Source: Apostichopus japonicus (taxonomy: Eukaryota; Echinodermata; Holothuroidea; Aspidochirotida; Stichopodidae). Taken from it: a DNA stretch of 60,000 nt. The stretch lies in NCBI RefSeq assembly GCF_037975245.1, contig NC_092572.1, positions 10,985,769 to 11,045,768 of the forward strand, in the 5' to 3' direction. Below are positions 17,172 through 30,800 of this stretch, piece after piece (the first letter of the stretch is position 1; every line of letters begins with the position of its first letter). A program made the position numbers and the translations under genes. The notes under the pieces were generated by a model. That model was not told the origin of the DNA, did not search any database, and saw only the letters and a program-made list of their open reading frames with translations.

Positions 17172-20095
17172 ACTCATTGAACTTCAATAGGCCTGTTCAT
17201 GTTATGATATTCATTGTAAATTGTGATTGGCCATTAATAACATTGTCTGCAAAAAAACATTTTTACAGGTTGCACAAGATTATTCTTCCCCTGATGAAAT
17301 CCTTCCCAAAATCTGTGTGCTGTCTGGAATGCAATGTATTTTCCATATAGACCAAACATAGACCAAATTGATTTCTTTCTTTTTGGAACTTGTTAGGCCA
17401 TTATATAATCTGTTCTGGTGATGCAGAATTCATTCAGCAGGTGGTTCAATTCCATCAACAGATATCATACAGTACAGCTAAACAGTTTCCAAAAGGAAGG
17501 TCAAGTATTCGGCACCATCATGAGACTTGTAACAAAAGGAATTACAGGAGTTTTCAGTGGCAAAGCTCTCGTTGAATTTCCTCACATTGTCTACATAGGA
17601 ATTTTCTCTGTGATAATCTCGCTTTCTAGTGTCCATCACTCTACACAGCAAATGTGGATGGTAGGGGTAATTTTAAAGTAATCATGACTTCATTATAGAC
17701 CATGCACTGGTGTTCCAATGAAAGACTCAAAATGAGTTGTTAGCTCGGCAGCTTACTTCAGATTAAACAACAACAAAAACTGTTAAAGGAAACATGTTTG
17801 GATGTTGCCATCTCATACTTTGGAGCAACTGGAACAGATAACTAATACAAGAACAAGACAAGAACAGTTTTAGCAAACTGGTTATCCACCAAAAGCCCAT
17901 GTGTATGGTAATGCCTGTAGTTAGTGGACCTGAAGTTTCCCACCGGGATGCTCTGTAGGCCCATATGCTTAAACAAAAGAAATTTTTATTACACACTTTA
18001 GGCATACATTTCTCATCAGAAACAAATTGTTGAACTATGCAAATATTACAGCATGTTGGCATGGCTGAGCTTGCAATGGATGATTTTGAGCACCTCTTGT
18101 AAAGCCAATGTGTTCATAAGCACCATTAGATGACTGGATATAAACCCATATTTTCACTTGTATTCCATTTTTGCTTAACTTTGCAATTCACCACCCCAGA
18201 TAAAGTTATCATGAACAATGTTAATCTTGTATAATGTTCTCCATATTTTCTCCCTTAGTATTTGCTATTCTGTGTTCCCCAGTTTTCCATTAAGGACATA
18301 CATTAGTCACTGAATCACATATATCATCTGTCTAATTTTTGTCCATTTTAGGGCACTGTACCACCCCAGAAGTGTTTAATACTGAAACTGGTAAATGGAA
18401 AGTGGTGGACACAGCATACATAAGCCTTTAGATGGAGGAACATTACCTCAAAAAGTGCTGGTACTTTATGAATAATTGGATTCATATCCACATACTGTTG
18501 AGTTTATGTTGTGCAAAGTGAGTGTGTCTGTAAACTAGAAGGTGAGGTTGATCTCATATAGAATGGTATATCAAGGCAGTGTCCAGTATAAATGAGACTT
18601 CAACTGCAATAGCAATTATCTCTTGATAATATATTACAAAATGACCATATGTGAGGAAGTGAGTGCGGTGGGAATTGGGGACAGCATAATGAACACATAC
18701 TGTAAATTGGTGTCACTGTTCCTGTGGCCATGTAAAGGTCTCTTGGAATTTCTTTATATATATATTATGTATATTTATAAATTATATTACATATTTCTTT
18801 CAATATAGAGGCTCGGTAAAGAAAGTAGATACAGTATGCATTGAGAGTGTTTCAAGTAAATCACTAATTCCAGGTGGGGTTCCTCTTAAAGGTAAATTAT
18901 ATTGGTTCCAACTATGATAGATATTCAAATATGGTCACCTTTGGTCAAAATTATTAAACTTTTTTTTATTACTGTACAAACTTCAAGGAAATTTCCTAAC
19001 TGGGACATTTAGTCATCTTGTGTGTTCCTTAACAATTTCTGAAACAGTTTGTATGGTAAAGATCTCCAGGAAAATACTTTTTGAAAACTTCTAGCAGTTA
19101 TAGCATGCTTTAATTTGGGGCCTATACTGACTACCTTTAAAGCCAAAAGTTTGACTAATCTCTGTGCCAAAATACCCCCAAAAGTATGAACAAGTATTGT
19201 TATTCTATAGTGGCTGACACTGGGAACCACCACCTGTCAGTCAGCACTTTTTAGTACTTTAGGGTGGAGGTTGAGGGGCTGGGAGTATCCGACTAAAACT
19301 GAGAGGTGTTGCCAATTAGAAGCATAAACACAGTATGTCTTCTGGGAAACAATATTCTTGATAATGTTACAAGCAAATCATTTAAAACAAAGAAGAAGTG
19401 GAAAAATAGTGACTTAACTTTAAACATGAAGGTAACCTATGGGTGTTCTCTCCTGACCAATGCAGTAAGTAAAAGGCACCTCTCAGTATGTGAAATGATT
19501 GTGTTTATTCCATGGTTTTAATTTGTTCTTTTTTAATTGAGAACTAGCCATCCATCATAGCATCATCATAGCATATGAGTAAGAGCATAAACTTCTAGAA
19601 ATAAGGACAAATTCATTGAATTCAATGCTTTATACTCATGGTTTCGTGGGCAATGACTTTGTGTAATACCCTGTAATACCCAGGATACCCTGAAGCAGGA
19701 GCCACGACAAAGCAAAAACATGAGAAATGATCTGCAGAAAGTTATGAACAGTTGTTGATTTTTTTTTAACTTCCTGAAATCTACGAAATATATTGTATTG
19801 CTTCCTAACTATTCGTTTATGTTACTACACTTTATTCATAAAGGCACCAATTCAATGCAAAGTGTGTTACTTGAAATGCCTCGACGATGGAAACAGTTGC
19901 TGACAACATCTGAAGTACGGTGGTTTGGAGCATTCAGTGTTTATGCGGTCCAAGCATGTTGCAGCATTTGTTGGTGAAATAGTGAACCATGATAACTTGC
20001 ACACATCCATTAAGAAAAGCGGAGGGGTGAGGTGGGGGAGGGTGGGCGGGTCGATAGTGTCAGGTACACCAATCCATGGGCAACTTAATGTATAA
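17172..20095. other. no confident gene; possible gene or transposon relics
   Basis: Open stretches that I cannot name: + strand 17418-17681 (RWFNSINRYHTVQLNSFQKE...) and minus 17763-18062 (WAYRASRWETSGPLTTG...). At 18809-18873 (+) a possible 65-nt exon has acceptor TTTCAATATAG, an open frame GSVKKVDTVCIESVSSKSLI and donor GTGGGG. None joins into a gene; they may be decayed coding DNA. Confidence 0.3.
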
Positions 20096-20099
20096 ATGC

Positions 20100-20440
20100 C
20101 TTTTATTATTATTATTATTCATCGTCATTTTTATTATTGTTGTTATTATTGTTGTTGTTGTTTTAACTATTATTACTTTTATTATGATTATCGTCATTGT
20201 CATCCTCATCATTCTTATTGTTATTATTATAATTGTTGTTGTTGTTGTTACTATGATTACTTTTATTATTATTATTATCGTCATTATCATCATTCTTATT
20301 ATTATTGTTGTTGTTACTATTACTATCGTCATCATCATCGTTATCATGATTATTATTATTATTAGAAAATCATCGTTGTCATGATTATTATTATTATTAG
20401 AAAATCATCGTTGTCGTTGTCATCATTATTACTATTATTA
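20100..20440. repeat. imperfect trinucleotide microsatellite
   Basis: TTA/TTG/TCA-type triplets (ATTATTATTGTTGTTGTT, ATCATCATCGTT). Long spurious frames on both strands come from this repeat. Confidence 0.9.
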
Positions 20441-21419
20441 AGTCTTCGGAGGGGTGGAGTGGTATAGGCAGCTGGGATTGTAATGAATTTTACAGTACAT
20501 TTCAATCAAGTTTATTTCAAGCTCCTTATCACATCTTTTCTCTTACCCTATATATTCATATTTTGTGTACCTCGTGTATTTTTACATTTACTATAGTTTT
20601 GGTTTGAAATAAAAAGAATGAAATAGAAAGGTCTGAGTCATTGTTTTCAGTTCCTGTAGTTCTCAGAAACAGGCCTTTTTTTATTCTTTGCCAAAGGCTG
20701 AAGAAATCAATGCGATGGTAATTGTGTGGGTTTGTGTGCGTGTGTGTGTATGTGACACTTTCTTGTAAACACGATATCTCAATAATTGAAGCTTTTATTG
20801 AACTCATGCTCTACATGTGGGTAACCCATAGAAGGGAAAAGAGTACTATTGTTTTTGGTGGAGGTCAAAGGCCATTTGAGGTCACCAGAGGTCAAACTGA
20901 AAACCTCTAAAACTGCTTGTAAGCACAATATCTTATAGGAAAGGGTAACTTGGAAGGATTTCATACTTAGTATGTAGATGGCCCATATTGTGTAGAAGAT
21001 CCCTATTATATTGGATGCGGGTCAACAGTCATTCGAGGTCGGCAGAGGTGAAAGTCTGAAAATCTTGTAAAAAGTTACTCTAAAAGTGAAATTGCGTTAA
21101 TGTACAAACAAAGCACCTAGATTGCCTTTGGTGAGAACAAAATAGGTGTGGAATTTTATGCGTGTCAAATTTCCTTTGTAGTTTTCAGAAAACCCATTCT
21201 ACGGTACCCAACATCGACCATACTGTCATCACATATATGTTTTTGCCCAACGATCATGATGCACAAGCCTATATCATTTCGTCGTCCGGATCAGGCATCC
21301 GTACAAAACTGTCGCAACGAAACCGGTGTACGCGCTGCATTTCGCGTAAGTTGCCGAGGACGTCAAGTAGGTTCTCTCTGGCCAGTTTCTTTGTAGTAAG
21401 CAATAAGATTTTGATATGT
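20441..21419. other. no gene seen
   Basis: Contains GAGGTCAAAGGCCATTTGAGGTC words and a GTGTGTGCGTGTG tract near 20730. No exon with both splice signals recognised. Confidence 0.4.
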
Positions 21420-21772
21420 CAGGGGCCTCGGAGCCGGTTCGGCAGGTCCGGCGACCAATATTCGATCACAGCGCAAAATAAATGAAAAAAAGTAGGACTA
21501 AGAAAAAAAAATGGCAAAAAATAAAGAACCAAAATGAAACAAGCAAGTAGGCTATAAATGTGACTACTCTGGCATGGCAGGGGTCTTGTTTTCAAGCTCG
21601 GGAAGTGGCATTTCCTGCAATCTGGGAGGCATTTTTTTTTCAAAATTTTCTCCATTGCTCTACGCGCCAACCATGGTGGCACGTTTGACCTACCAAACGT
21701 CCCCTGATAATTATGATAGATGGCAACAGTGTGATCTGCCGTACCAATCCCAAATAGCTTCCGGCGCCCCTG
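21420..21772. mobile_element. short TIR element (MITE)
   Basis: Left end CAGGGGCCTCGGAGCC, right end TTCCGGCGCCCCTG: imperfect inverted ends CAGGGGC..CGGA. TATGT is found on both outer sides, a possible 5-bp target duplication. No transposase inside. The open frame on the minus strand is incidental. Confidence 0.6.
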
Positions 21773-22883
21773 TATGTACTTGGTATTTCGATGATCCATA
21801 TCAATTAAAGAACCATATTGTTTTGGTGAAGGTCAATACAGCCCAAACTGTGAATAACCTACAACCATGGTATATCCAAATCTCTCAAGTTGAAATCAAA
21901 GCCCTAACAAAATTTCTCCTATGGGCCCGGCAAGGAATCACTAAATCTTTGACTTTCTGGTTTCTTATTTGCTAATTACTAGGCTGCTCATTGCCCTTTT
22001 GTAAATCATGTACTCATGCATCCTTTAAGAAAAGTGAATAATAAAGAAAAATACCCTGTAGCACGGCTAATAAATGAGCAGTGATGTAAGATCGATGTTT
22101 CATCAATAGCTAACTACCGGATCAAAGTTCAGCAGGCTGATTCGAAATATACCAATAACAGATGAGAACAATTTGCGGAAGGAAGGAGTGCTTCTATATA
22201 AACCTTCACATGATCAACAGCTATACATAATTATGCACATGTTTTGTAGCCTATATAGTCCAATACACCTGTTTTCTCAGTGGTATTCCGTAAGAGTGGG
22301 GGGGGGGGGTCTTTGAAGGGTGGGAGGGGTCCGATGTTCTAATTTTATGGCTTAGTGGGTCACTAGTTCCCAAACATATTCGAGACGGATGCTCATACAA
22401 TTTCTGGTTTAGAAATTAAAAATGGTTAAAGTGCTAAACTGGCCATATTTTCAAACTCAGGCTAAAAATCGAAAGGAACTTGCAGAACTTATAGTTTCTA
22501 TGGAAAACTTCCCCACCTTCCAAACGAGTGTGATAACGTCACAGAATCACAGGAGAATGGCATGTCCAAAATATTAAAGTCTTAATTAAGAAAGTCAAAA
22601 TCTTGGTTGGAACTAAAATTTATATGTGCGCCATTAAGTGGAAAGGTTTTCAACTTCGAAAAGAATTTTCCAAACAATTACGGCGTTAACCATCACCCTA
22701 TAGGTTTACCATTAGGGTTAGCCTGATTAATTATGGTGTCTAAATGAAGAGTTGTATAGGAAGCTGAACCTCCGAATGCATATTATGGCAGACCGATGCT
22801 TTAACGTGATATCCCTGTATTAGCTCAGTGCAAGTTGCTCTCCATGTGAGGGCGCTTCATAAGAATAATTTCTAAGCAAACCC
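21773..22883. other. no gene seen
   Basis: Single-copy-looking AT-rich DNA with a poly-G run near 22300. Nothing recognised. Confidence 0.4.
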
Positions 22884-23535
22884 AAGGGCGGCGGAAGCAC
22901 TTTTAATCGGGGGGGGGGGGCACCGACATCAAAGGGCACTTTGCTGAAATTTGATTGGACTGTTACAGCCTTATATTTAGTACCCTTTATAACTCTTATT
23001 GTATATTCTTATTTGCGTATACACATCACTCCATCAACGCCCCCAACCCCCCTCAAGGAAAATATGCATACTAGCACTGCAATATCCAATGTGCAAATTT
23101 GGAAACAAGGAACAAGTTTTCTTTTGAGACAAAATGAGGTGAAATCAGGCTAGTTGCTAATGTAGGAATCTTCCGAATAAGAGTATATTTCTTGTTAATA
23201 TACTAACAAAATTTTTTTCCAATCGAAATAGCTTTGAGTTTGACCCACGGAAATTCATTAAAAGGGCAGCGGCGTAGCCAGGATTTGCAAAGTTGTATGC
23301 ACGACTATCCGAGCGGAGCGCCACCATCGGTTGGCGCGGAGCGTGCAAGAAAATTTTTGGTTTTACAAACCCCTCAGATGGCCGGAAACGGCCCTTCCCG
23401 AGTGTTCATTCTGGTTCCCTGGCCTCTTGCTAACTTGAGACACCTCAATTTTTATGTAGAAAAAGGGCACATTTTTAACCTGAGGAAAAGTGGGGGGCAC
23501 GTGCCCCCTGTGCCCCCCGGTTCCGCCGCCCTTGA
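22884..23535. mobile_element. hAT-like MITE with 8-bp target duplication
   Basis: Terminal inverted repeats AAGGGCGGCGGAAGC / GTTCCGCCGCCCTT, flanked by GCAAACCC on both sides (22876-22883 and 23536-23543). A C/G-rich GGCACGTGCCCCCTGTGCC stretch lies near the right end. Interior 23266-23290 (GCGGCGTAGCCAGG) resembles the end of the element at 24132. Eight-bp duplications are typical of hAT transposons. No transposase visible. Confidence 0.72.
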
Positions 23536-23543
23536 GCAAACCC

Positions 23544-24123
23544 CACAGCACTGGAAAGATCTGTGAACTTGAAACTTATAATTACCTTGAGAGCTAATTG
23601 CAAAGGTACGTTTTGTAAATTAATTCCCGATTTTCCCGTCTTTTAGCTCCAAGCGGATGTGACGTAGTCGTGTACGTCAGTAAGTCGGAAATGCAACATG
23701 CAATGGCATAATAATTTGTGACGTATATACAGCATGACACTTTCTCTTACTTCTTAAGTTTCATATCTTTTCTTTTCTACTTGAATAAAAGGCGGCATGT
23801 TAAAAAGACATAAACAATTGTAAAAAATACAATAATAAAGTTACCAGAGGTCGGAGGCAATCGAAATGACATTGAAAAATGAGCTTTGTTTTTGATATTT
23901 AAATATAGAATTTCAAGCCAGTCGGGCAAAGTTTACATTGGCGCCAAATACCGCTTCACAATATAACGTCATAAAAATCGATAAAAGTACTGTTTGCCCT
24001 AGAATTGGACTCGCTGGGTCCATTGATGCTGTGATCAGGACAATCAAATGCATTATTGTAGAGAGTGGGAAGAGAATGAAAGGGTAGATAATTATGATAT
24101 CATTCCGAGTCTATACAGCTAGG
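23544..24123. other. no gene seen
   Basis: AT-rich, with GACGTA/GTACGTCA words near 23660. Nothing recognised. Confidence 0.35.
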
Positions 24124-24131
24124 GGGAGGCC

Positions 24132-24822
24132 AGTGGCGTAGCCAGCGGGAGCCAGATTTTTTTTCTTTCAAATTTGCTTTGTGCTACAGTCTTGCCCCCC
24201 CAAATGAAATCCAGTGATGTATTCAAAATACTTCTTTTTACATTTTCTCGAGTTCTAATCAAAAGTATTCATACCTCAGGGCTAATGTTCATGTAAGGTC
24301 AGAACTTGGAAATCAGACCGAGATATTATAAATTTTGGGCCTTCATCATACCCACATACGGAGACCGTTGATCAATATCGTCCTACAGAATAAGCGCCAA
24401 TATTTTGGCCGGTTGTATAACCATTACAAACTAACGCTAGCAACCCTTGTGTATTTTCAGCGACTTACGATGCCACTTGTGGAGAATTTTCACTGCACGT
24501 ATAGGCCCAATAGGCCTAGTGAAACTTTTGTGTGAAAACTGGGCATATAGGCCTAGTGAATTAGAGTAGCTAATTTATTCATTGTATCCTTTTCATAATG
24601 TGCGGAATTATGCAGAAACCACGACGACTGTCTCTGCAATTGAGGTAAATTAAGTGAAAGTGTGTCATGATCCACTGAACCATTGGATGTGTATTTGTGC
24701 AGACGAGGTGCCCGTTAATACATATATTTCTTGGTAATTCCTACCATCAACCATCACGGGGTTTCCCCTCTTAAGAAAATGTTGCCCCCTAACTATTGAA
24801 TGTTAGCTACGCCACAGTGGGA
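24132..24822. mobile_element. hAT-like MITE, CAGTGGCGTAGC ends
   Basis: Left end CAGTGGCGTAGCCAGC, right end TTAGCTACGCCACAG. Flanks GGGGAGGC and TGGGAGGC agree in 7 of 8 bases, consistent with an 8-bp target duplication. CAGTGGCGTAGC ends are common in animal hAT-type elements. The interior is non-coding. Confidence 0.68.
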
Positions 24823-27800
24823 GGCCACGTTGACTTAGAACTTATGGTGTTGGTACAAGACCACAGATGGGACTCACTATTGTTTATAGTCTTTGCCCGA
24901 TTTAAAATGTCTCGTGGTTAAAATGGCAAGCGAATGTGGCCAAAGAACACTTATATTAACAGAGGGCGCTCTTGTTAGCTTACATTTAGAGTTCATTTAT
25001 GTTCTACTTACATTCAGAGCCATGTAAACCTCTTTGTTTGCATTAATGTAAGATACATAACCTGTCATTTTTAAAAGCTCGAAGCTTTAACGTGTTGAGA
25101 TGTTTCATCCTATCAGAACAACCTATGAGAGGTTATTGAGCCCCCCCCCCTTCTCCCCTTGGCACTAGTATACTGCATGATGTTGGTGCGAAGAAGAGTT
25201 TTACCTGACCATTGCCTTTTCCAAACTTAAATGATCGGGCTGTTGTTTAGCATTAGGAGTGCTGTTGTAGGTGCAACTTTCCGAGATTTCCCCGCGAAAA
25301 CACTTGGGATAGGGAAAAAAAGTTGAAATGTTATACATAAATCAGCCTCCCTAGAGAGATAGTCATGGTGGGGTGGGGGGGGGGCGAGACACACCCAAAA
25401 TGTTCTGCTCAGTATGTGCGGTACACATGCTGACGGAGTTAGTGTGAAGGCTGGTTGCAATGGACCCCCCCCCCCACACACACACACACCTTCCCACTTC
25501 AAAGATAAATATGTAAGTTTTCTTTTCCTTCACAAAGAAGTAAAGTACAACTTCTTCTTCACAACACCTAGTCTTCGACTTTCCTTGTTTCATGCCGTGG
25601 CATCAATCCCTTTAATCCAATTTAGCACTCATTTAGCAATCAGGAGTTCGGATTGTAGCAGACTGAATTGTTTGTCACCTTATCTGAATATTCAATGTGA
25701 CAGCATCATGGTTTGCTAGTGACCGTGTCCAAAGAATGCAATAGCTTTGTGACATAGTTGTTACAACATCAAATGATGTTATAGCATCACAGGCAATTGG
25801 GTTCATCTAGTAAAAATTTTAAATTATTTTATGCTAGAGAGCACCATGACAAGATTTCAGTCCCTTCCGTAATAATAAAAATGTCAAGAATGGGGATTTT
25901 CATTCATCTGTCAATAATAGTTAATGAAATAAACAATAAAATACCATTATCGATTGCAACTTGGGTTTATTGAAATCACCAAGTACAGTCCTCTTGTTGC
26001 AATGTCACGAAGATTAAAGTATTGCATTTATTCACCACAAATATGCTATGATATTACTAGAATAACAAAACAAATCGCTGCTCTTCCCAGCAACTAGATC
26101 GTAAGTAGAAATGAGCACATACTTATTTACATGTGAAACACAACCAGCTGTGGTATTTCCAAGATACATTTGGCATAGCAAGGTACTGTCAACCAGAATA
26201 AAAACATTTCATGGTTCCTGCTGCTGCGTATTGATTAACAGGGAACACTCCAATTATGTAATGATGAAGCAAGATCAATAATTGCCGTACAAAGCCACAC
26301 CTCCTCATAAATACACACGTTATCCATTGAAACACACATCGCCATGTGTAAGCTACCTATCAATAACACACTCACCTTTGATGAAACTGTGACTTATGGT
26401 TGTCTACTGTAGGTTTAACCCTGTGACCTCATTAATATTCATAATATGAGCACCAAAATCAATTTTTTTATCAACTAATTATGGACCACCCACCCACCAA
26501 ATATAGCATTGATCAATCATAGCCCTTGTTGAGTTATCGTGCATACAAACGTGTCACACACTTACACATATACACACTGAGAAACCGACCTTACTACAAA
26601 GCTTTCAGCAAGAAACCAAAACTACAAAACGCCATACACAAAATGCACTTAAATTTATGTTTGCTGTTGTGTTTGATCCAGGCACAATGCAACATGATAT
26701 TTCTTGTTAATTAAACAAGCAAGAAATGTTAATTGACCGTCAAGACTGACTGAAACCACAAAATGCTCAACATACAATGGGTGGGTTCATTTGCTGCAAT
26801 GTTCAGAAAATAACATTATATGAACCCTGCTGAAGGATAACTATTTCATGCCACAACAAATACCCTTTCACAGTGAAAAGAACCTTTTTTAGACTAAATA
26901 GATCTGTAAATAAATGAACAGAACATATGTCACCTGTGATTTGCTAAGGGCATATTTCTATAGCGTTTTAAAGTAAAGATTTGTTATTTATTTTAACATT
27001 GCTTACTAATTATTAGTCACTAGTATAAAATTCTTCTTGATTAACTGTATGATTATATGGCAGAAATGCACACTTTTGGCAAAAGTTTTGCTCAGTGCCA
27101 TAGGTCAAATTATTGAATTTCTTCTCATATATTGTCTGAAAATTTTGCCAACAGATGATTGAACGAACACCGGCCCAGTGACTAAACTGAGAGGATGAAC
27201 ATTTCTAGTTGCCAGAGAAATGCTTCTGGTTGCAATTGTGACCTTGCAGAGAAAATTGCATCCAACTTTCACAAAAATCCATCGCAAAAAGAGCTTCCAG
27301 AGCACTTAAACAACCATAGATAAATGTAATACCACACTCAAGTTGTGAAATTTTAACCCTAAATTTATATAGCTGTTTTAATACTACTGATTAAAGTTAC
27401 CAAGTGCTGTAAACTGGTCATATACAGTATACCAAAAGATTGAGTGATTTGCAAACCCTGAAACTGACATGTTGTATGATATTCTGCAGGTTTCCTGTAA
27501 ACAAGGCTCTACTTGATTCATAAATAAGTACTTGACCACATCATGTATGTTGCATTGTGAGGCACAGTTAGACTATAAATTAGGTCTATAAATAACTTTA
27601 ACCGCAGAATTGTGCTAGTAAATTCTTTGAACCTTTTGAGTAAGGAAGTTGAAAGTAGAGTGGTGATATTACGGGGGTTGTTTAACCATAGCCGGTGATT
27701 CTCGTTAGGCCTTTATATACTGTTAACGTATGACTATATTATATTTGACCTATACAGGTCACGTGACTTGGTTTGTCTTGCGATAAAATCGAATGACTTG

Positions 27801-30800
27801 TTACTCGACTTAATATGACTTGAAAAAAAAGAAGATTAACAAGGGACTTGACTTGACTTGTGTAATTACGACCGATACAGACGGCTGTAGTGAACACTCA
27901 CGCACAATCCCATAATTAAAACTTGCAGTTGCCTTACAAATCAGCAGCAAACCCAAATAAAACATTAGAGATCTTACTGATTCCTTGAAATAGGTGTAAG
28001 GAGAATCATACATCGTTGTAAAGATATCGTAGTTCAAAAGTCGTATTCGAAGGCTGTTATTTTGTAAATTTATGATGTCATTATAGGATCTAGAACATTT
28101 TACCTTTTCTGTTTTCCCTTGCACGGCTTTTTTTCAATGTAGAATAGAAAAGAGAGTATTGACAATGTTTGACAATGAAAGTTAACATTAGGTCATGTAC
28201 ATATTTTACATTCAGCATTTTCAAAAAAGGCATCTTCATAACAAAATATCAACATAAAAAATGTTCAATTAAGGCACATGGGGATCGATGAAGCCATATT
28301 TAGACTTCTTAAACCTTTGTTTGTAAATTAACATTAAATCTGTGACATCTGCTAGATGGGGTGGGGGTGGGGGTGGGGTGGGGGAGGTGGTATTAGTTGA
28401 TTGAGAAAGGTGTAGATCACAATTACCTCTACCACATATACCAAAGATGATGGTTTAGTCTTACTCTCCCTCTCATTTTTGAAAGATAATTTTGAAATAT
28501 TGATATTTACATGATATGGCCAAATTAAATGTTTTGATACCACCTGCTGAGGTTGTTGGACCCTAATGGCAAATAATTCTGAGGTAGACTACATATTAAA
28601 CATAGACTGATGTGGCACAGAATTTGTTTGGAACAGTAAACAACGAATAGGATAGAACTAAGAGTATATAAGTAGCGAGGTGAAAGAAATATGGCGATGA
28701 AAGGGATGGCTGAAGATAAACTATGCCGAGGATATGACAAAGTCTGAGTGTGAGCGATTGAAGTGAATGGGAATGAATGGGAATGAATGGAGGGGGGGGG
28801 GAGGTGAGTCTGGGACCTATGCGAGAAAGAGAGAGAGAAAGAGAGGGGGGGGGTTGAGGGTTAAAAGTAGGAAGAAAAAAACCTGAGGGATATAATGTAT
28901 ACAAGTTGAAGGGAATAGAGGGGAATGGAGAAGATTGGTGTTGGCCCGTAGTCATTTACAACATTAATGTGGACGTTAGAATGTTTAAAGCCTATTGGTG
29001 TATACTTATTCAACTTACAACTTTAATATAAATGAACATTGAAGTCTGCCACTCATCCACACGTTTCAGGTTACGGTGAGACAAAGTCTCAAGTGCCGTT
29101 AAGTACGAACACAATAGTTCTAAAGAACGTAATAACCATAAAGCTTGTATTAACAGAACGAACAAGCACCATAAAACAATCAGCATGTAAGTGTCTTCCT
29201 CTACAAAAGTGAAAGCGTTTTTTAATTAATTTGCTTTCAGTGTGTGTTAGATTTTTAATATACACAATGGAAGAGTAGTTATAGGGGAGATGAGTTTTAT
29301 ACATTATTTACATAATTATGCCTCAAGAGTTCTTGGGTAATCACACTCACATGTAGTGGACACTCAGGAATGGGCAGAGAGGTATTCGTGGAAAATTATT
29401 TTCAGTGTAGTAACAATGGAATAATACCGCAAAATAGAACAGGAGTGATATACCCTTAAGTTTAACTTGTGAGGTATATACTGTAGATCACAGCCAGTTT
29501 CCAATACTTTAGTCAAGCGAGATAAAAAAAAAAAAAACTAACTTTTAAATTTACTTTTCGATATGACCAGCTGAAGTTTTTCTTATAAGCCTAATATGAA
29601 TTACATATATAGTAGAGATACTGAGTTATAATATACATAACACTTCCCAATTGGCGCGAAAGATGCCAGTGTTGACGTTAAATGTTAACCCACAAGTAAC
29701 TATTTCTTATAAGAAGAGAACTTAATATCAACATTGCAAAATAATGACATGATACGTATATACATTTGCATACAAATAAATGAATGGATTATATATGTAG
29801 GCTGGAGAAGCCTACTCACAAGATACAGCCATCTGTGTTGAAATTGGTGACTCTCCTTTTCTCTTATACGGTATAGAATTTGACCGTACACACATATTAA
29901 TTAGGTATGGTAAAAAGTAGCGTGCGTGAAGAGAAAAATGACAATAGCATGATAGGCATCCGACCTACTTTATCATCAATAACCTGCGTCAACCGAAAGT
30001 TCATTAAGCCCCCCCCCCAAAAAAAAAACACAAAAAAACCCCCAAAACAACAACAATTTCAACTTCCTTCTATCCGTCTGTCGATCTTTACTTCTCCATA
30101 ATGCTATTCGTTTGCGGAATTAGTCAGCAGTTTGATGACTTGATATATATAGTTAGTCGCTTGAAAAGCATCGTTCACCATTCCATCTCAACAGGAAAAT
30201 GGATCTTACTTCTTCCTCTTGGCACTGTCGAGAAATTGAAATAAGAGATGTTTGACACATATATTTCTTTAAACCATTGTAACCATGAGAGTGTTAACTA
30301 ATGAATTCATTCTGAGTGTAAACGTTGTTAGTATCGGCCCGGAATATATAGACTGGACAGTGAAATAATTGTAATCCATGCGTGAACATCAACATGCATT
30401 ATACTATAACCCTCAAACTATGTTTTTCCTCACTGAAACATTATCTGCCTAGCGTTACTCTCTTTCATGCCTGGAAGCAACTCGAAGATGCTGAACTATC
30501 AGGAAAATACTTTTATAAACTTCTAGCAATCCTTCGCATGCTGAAATATGGAGACAATGCTGATGTTCATTAAAGGGGTAGCCTATAACATGCAGAGGCA
30601 CTGAGTTAATGTCGAGAACGGGGCTCTATCCGGTGACCTCAGCAATCACGGTGTAGATGAGCTGTTTATTCTCTATGGCTCACAAAATGACTGCCTGTCA
30701 TTTTGTCAATGCATGATATATATTCCGAAACATACTTGAGTTGCGCAGTTTATGTATATATAGTTACGGTACTGAGTGATCCTACGCTGTAACACATACG

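Noticed and set aside
20060-20384. Frames of I/V/T or Y/C repeats on both strands
   Set aside because: Produced by the trinucleotide microsatellite.
28596-28955. 119-codon proline/serine-rich minus frame
   Set aside because: Product of G- and GA-rich low-complexity DNA.
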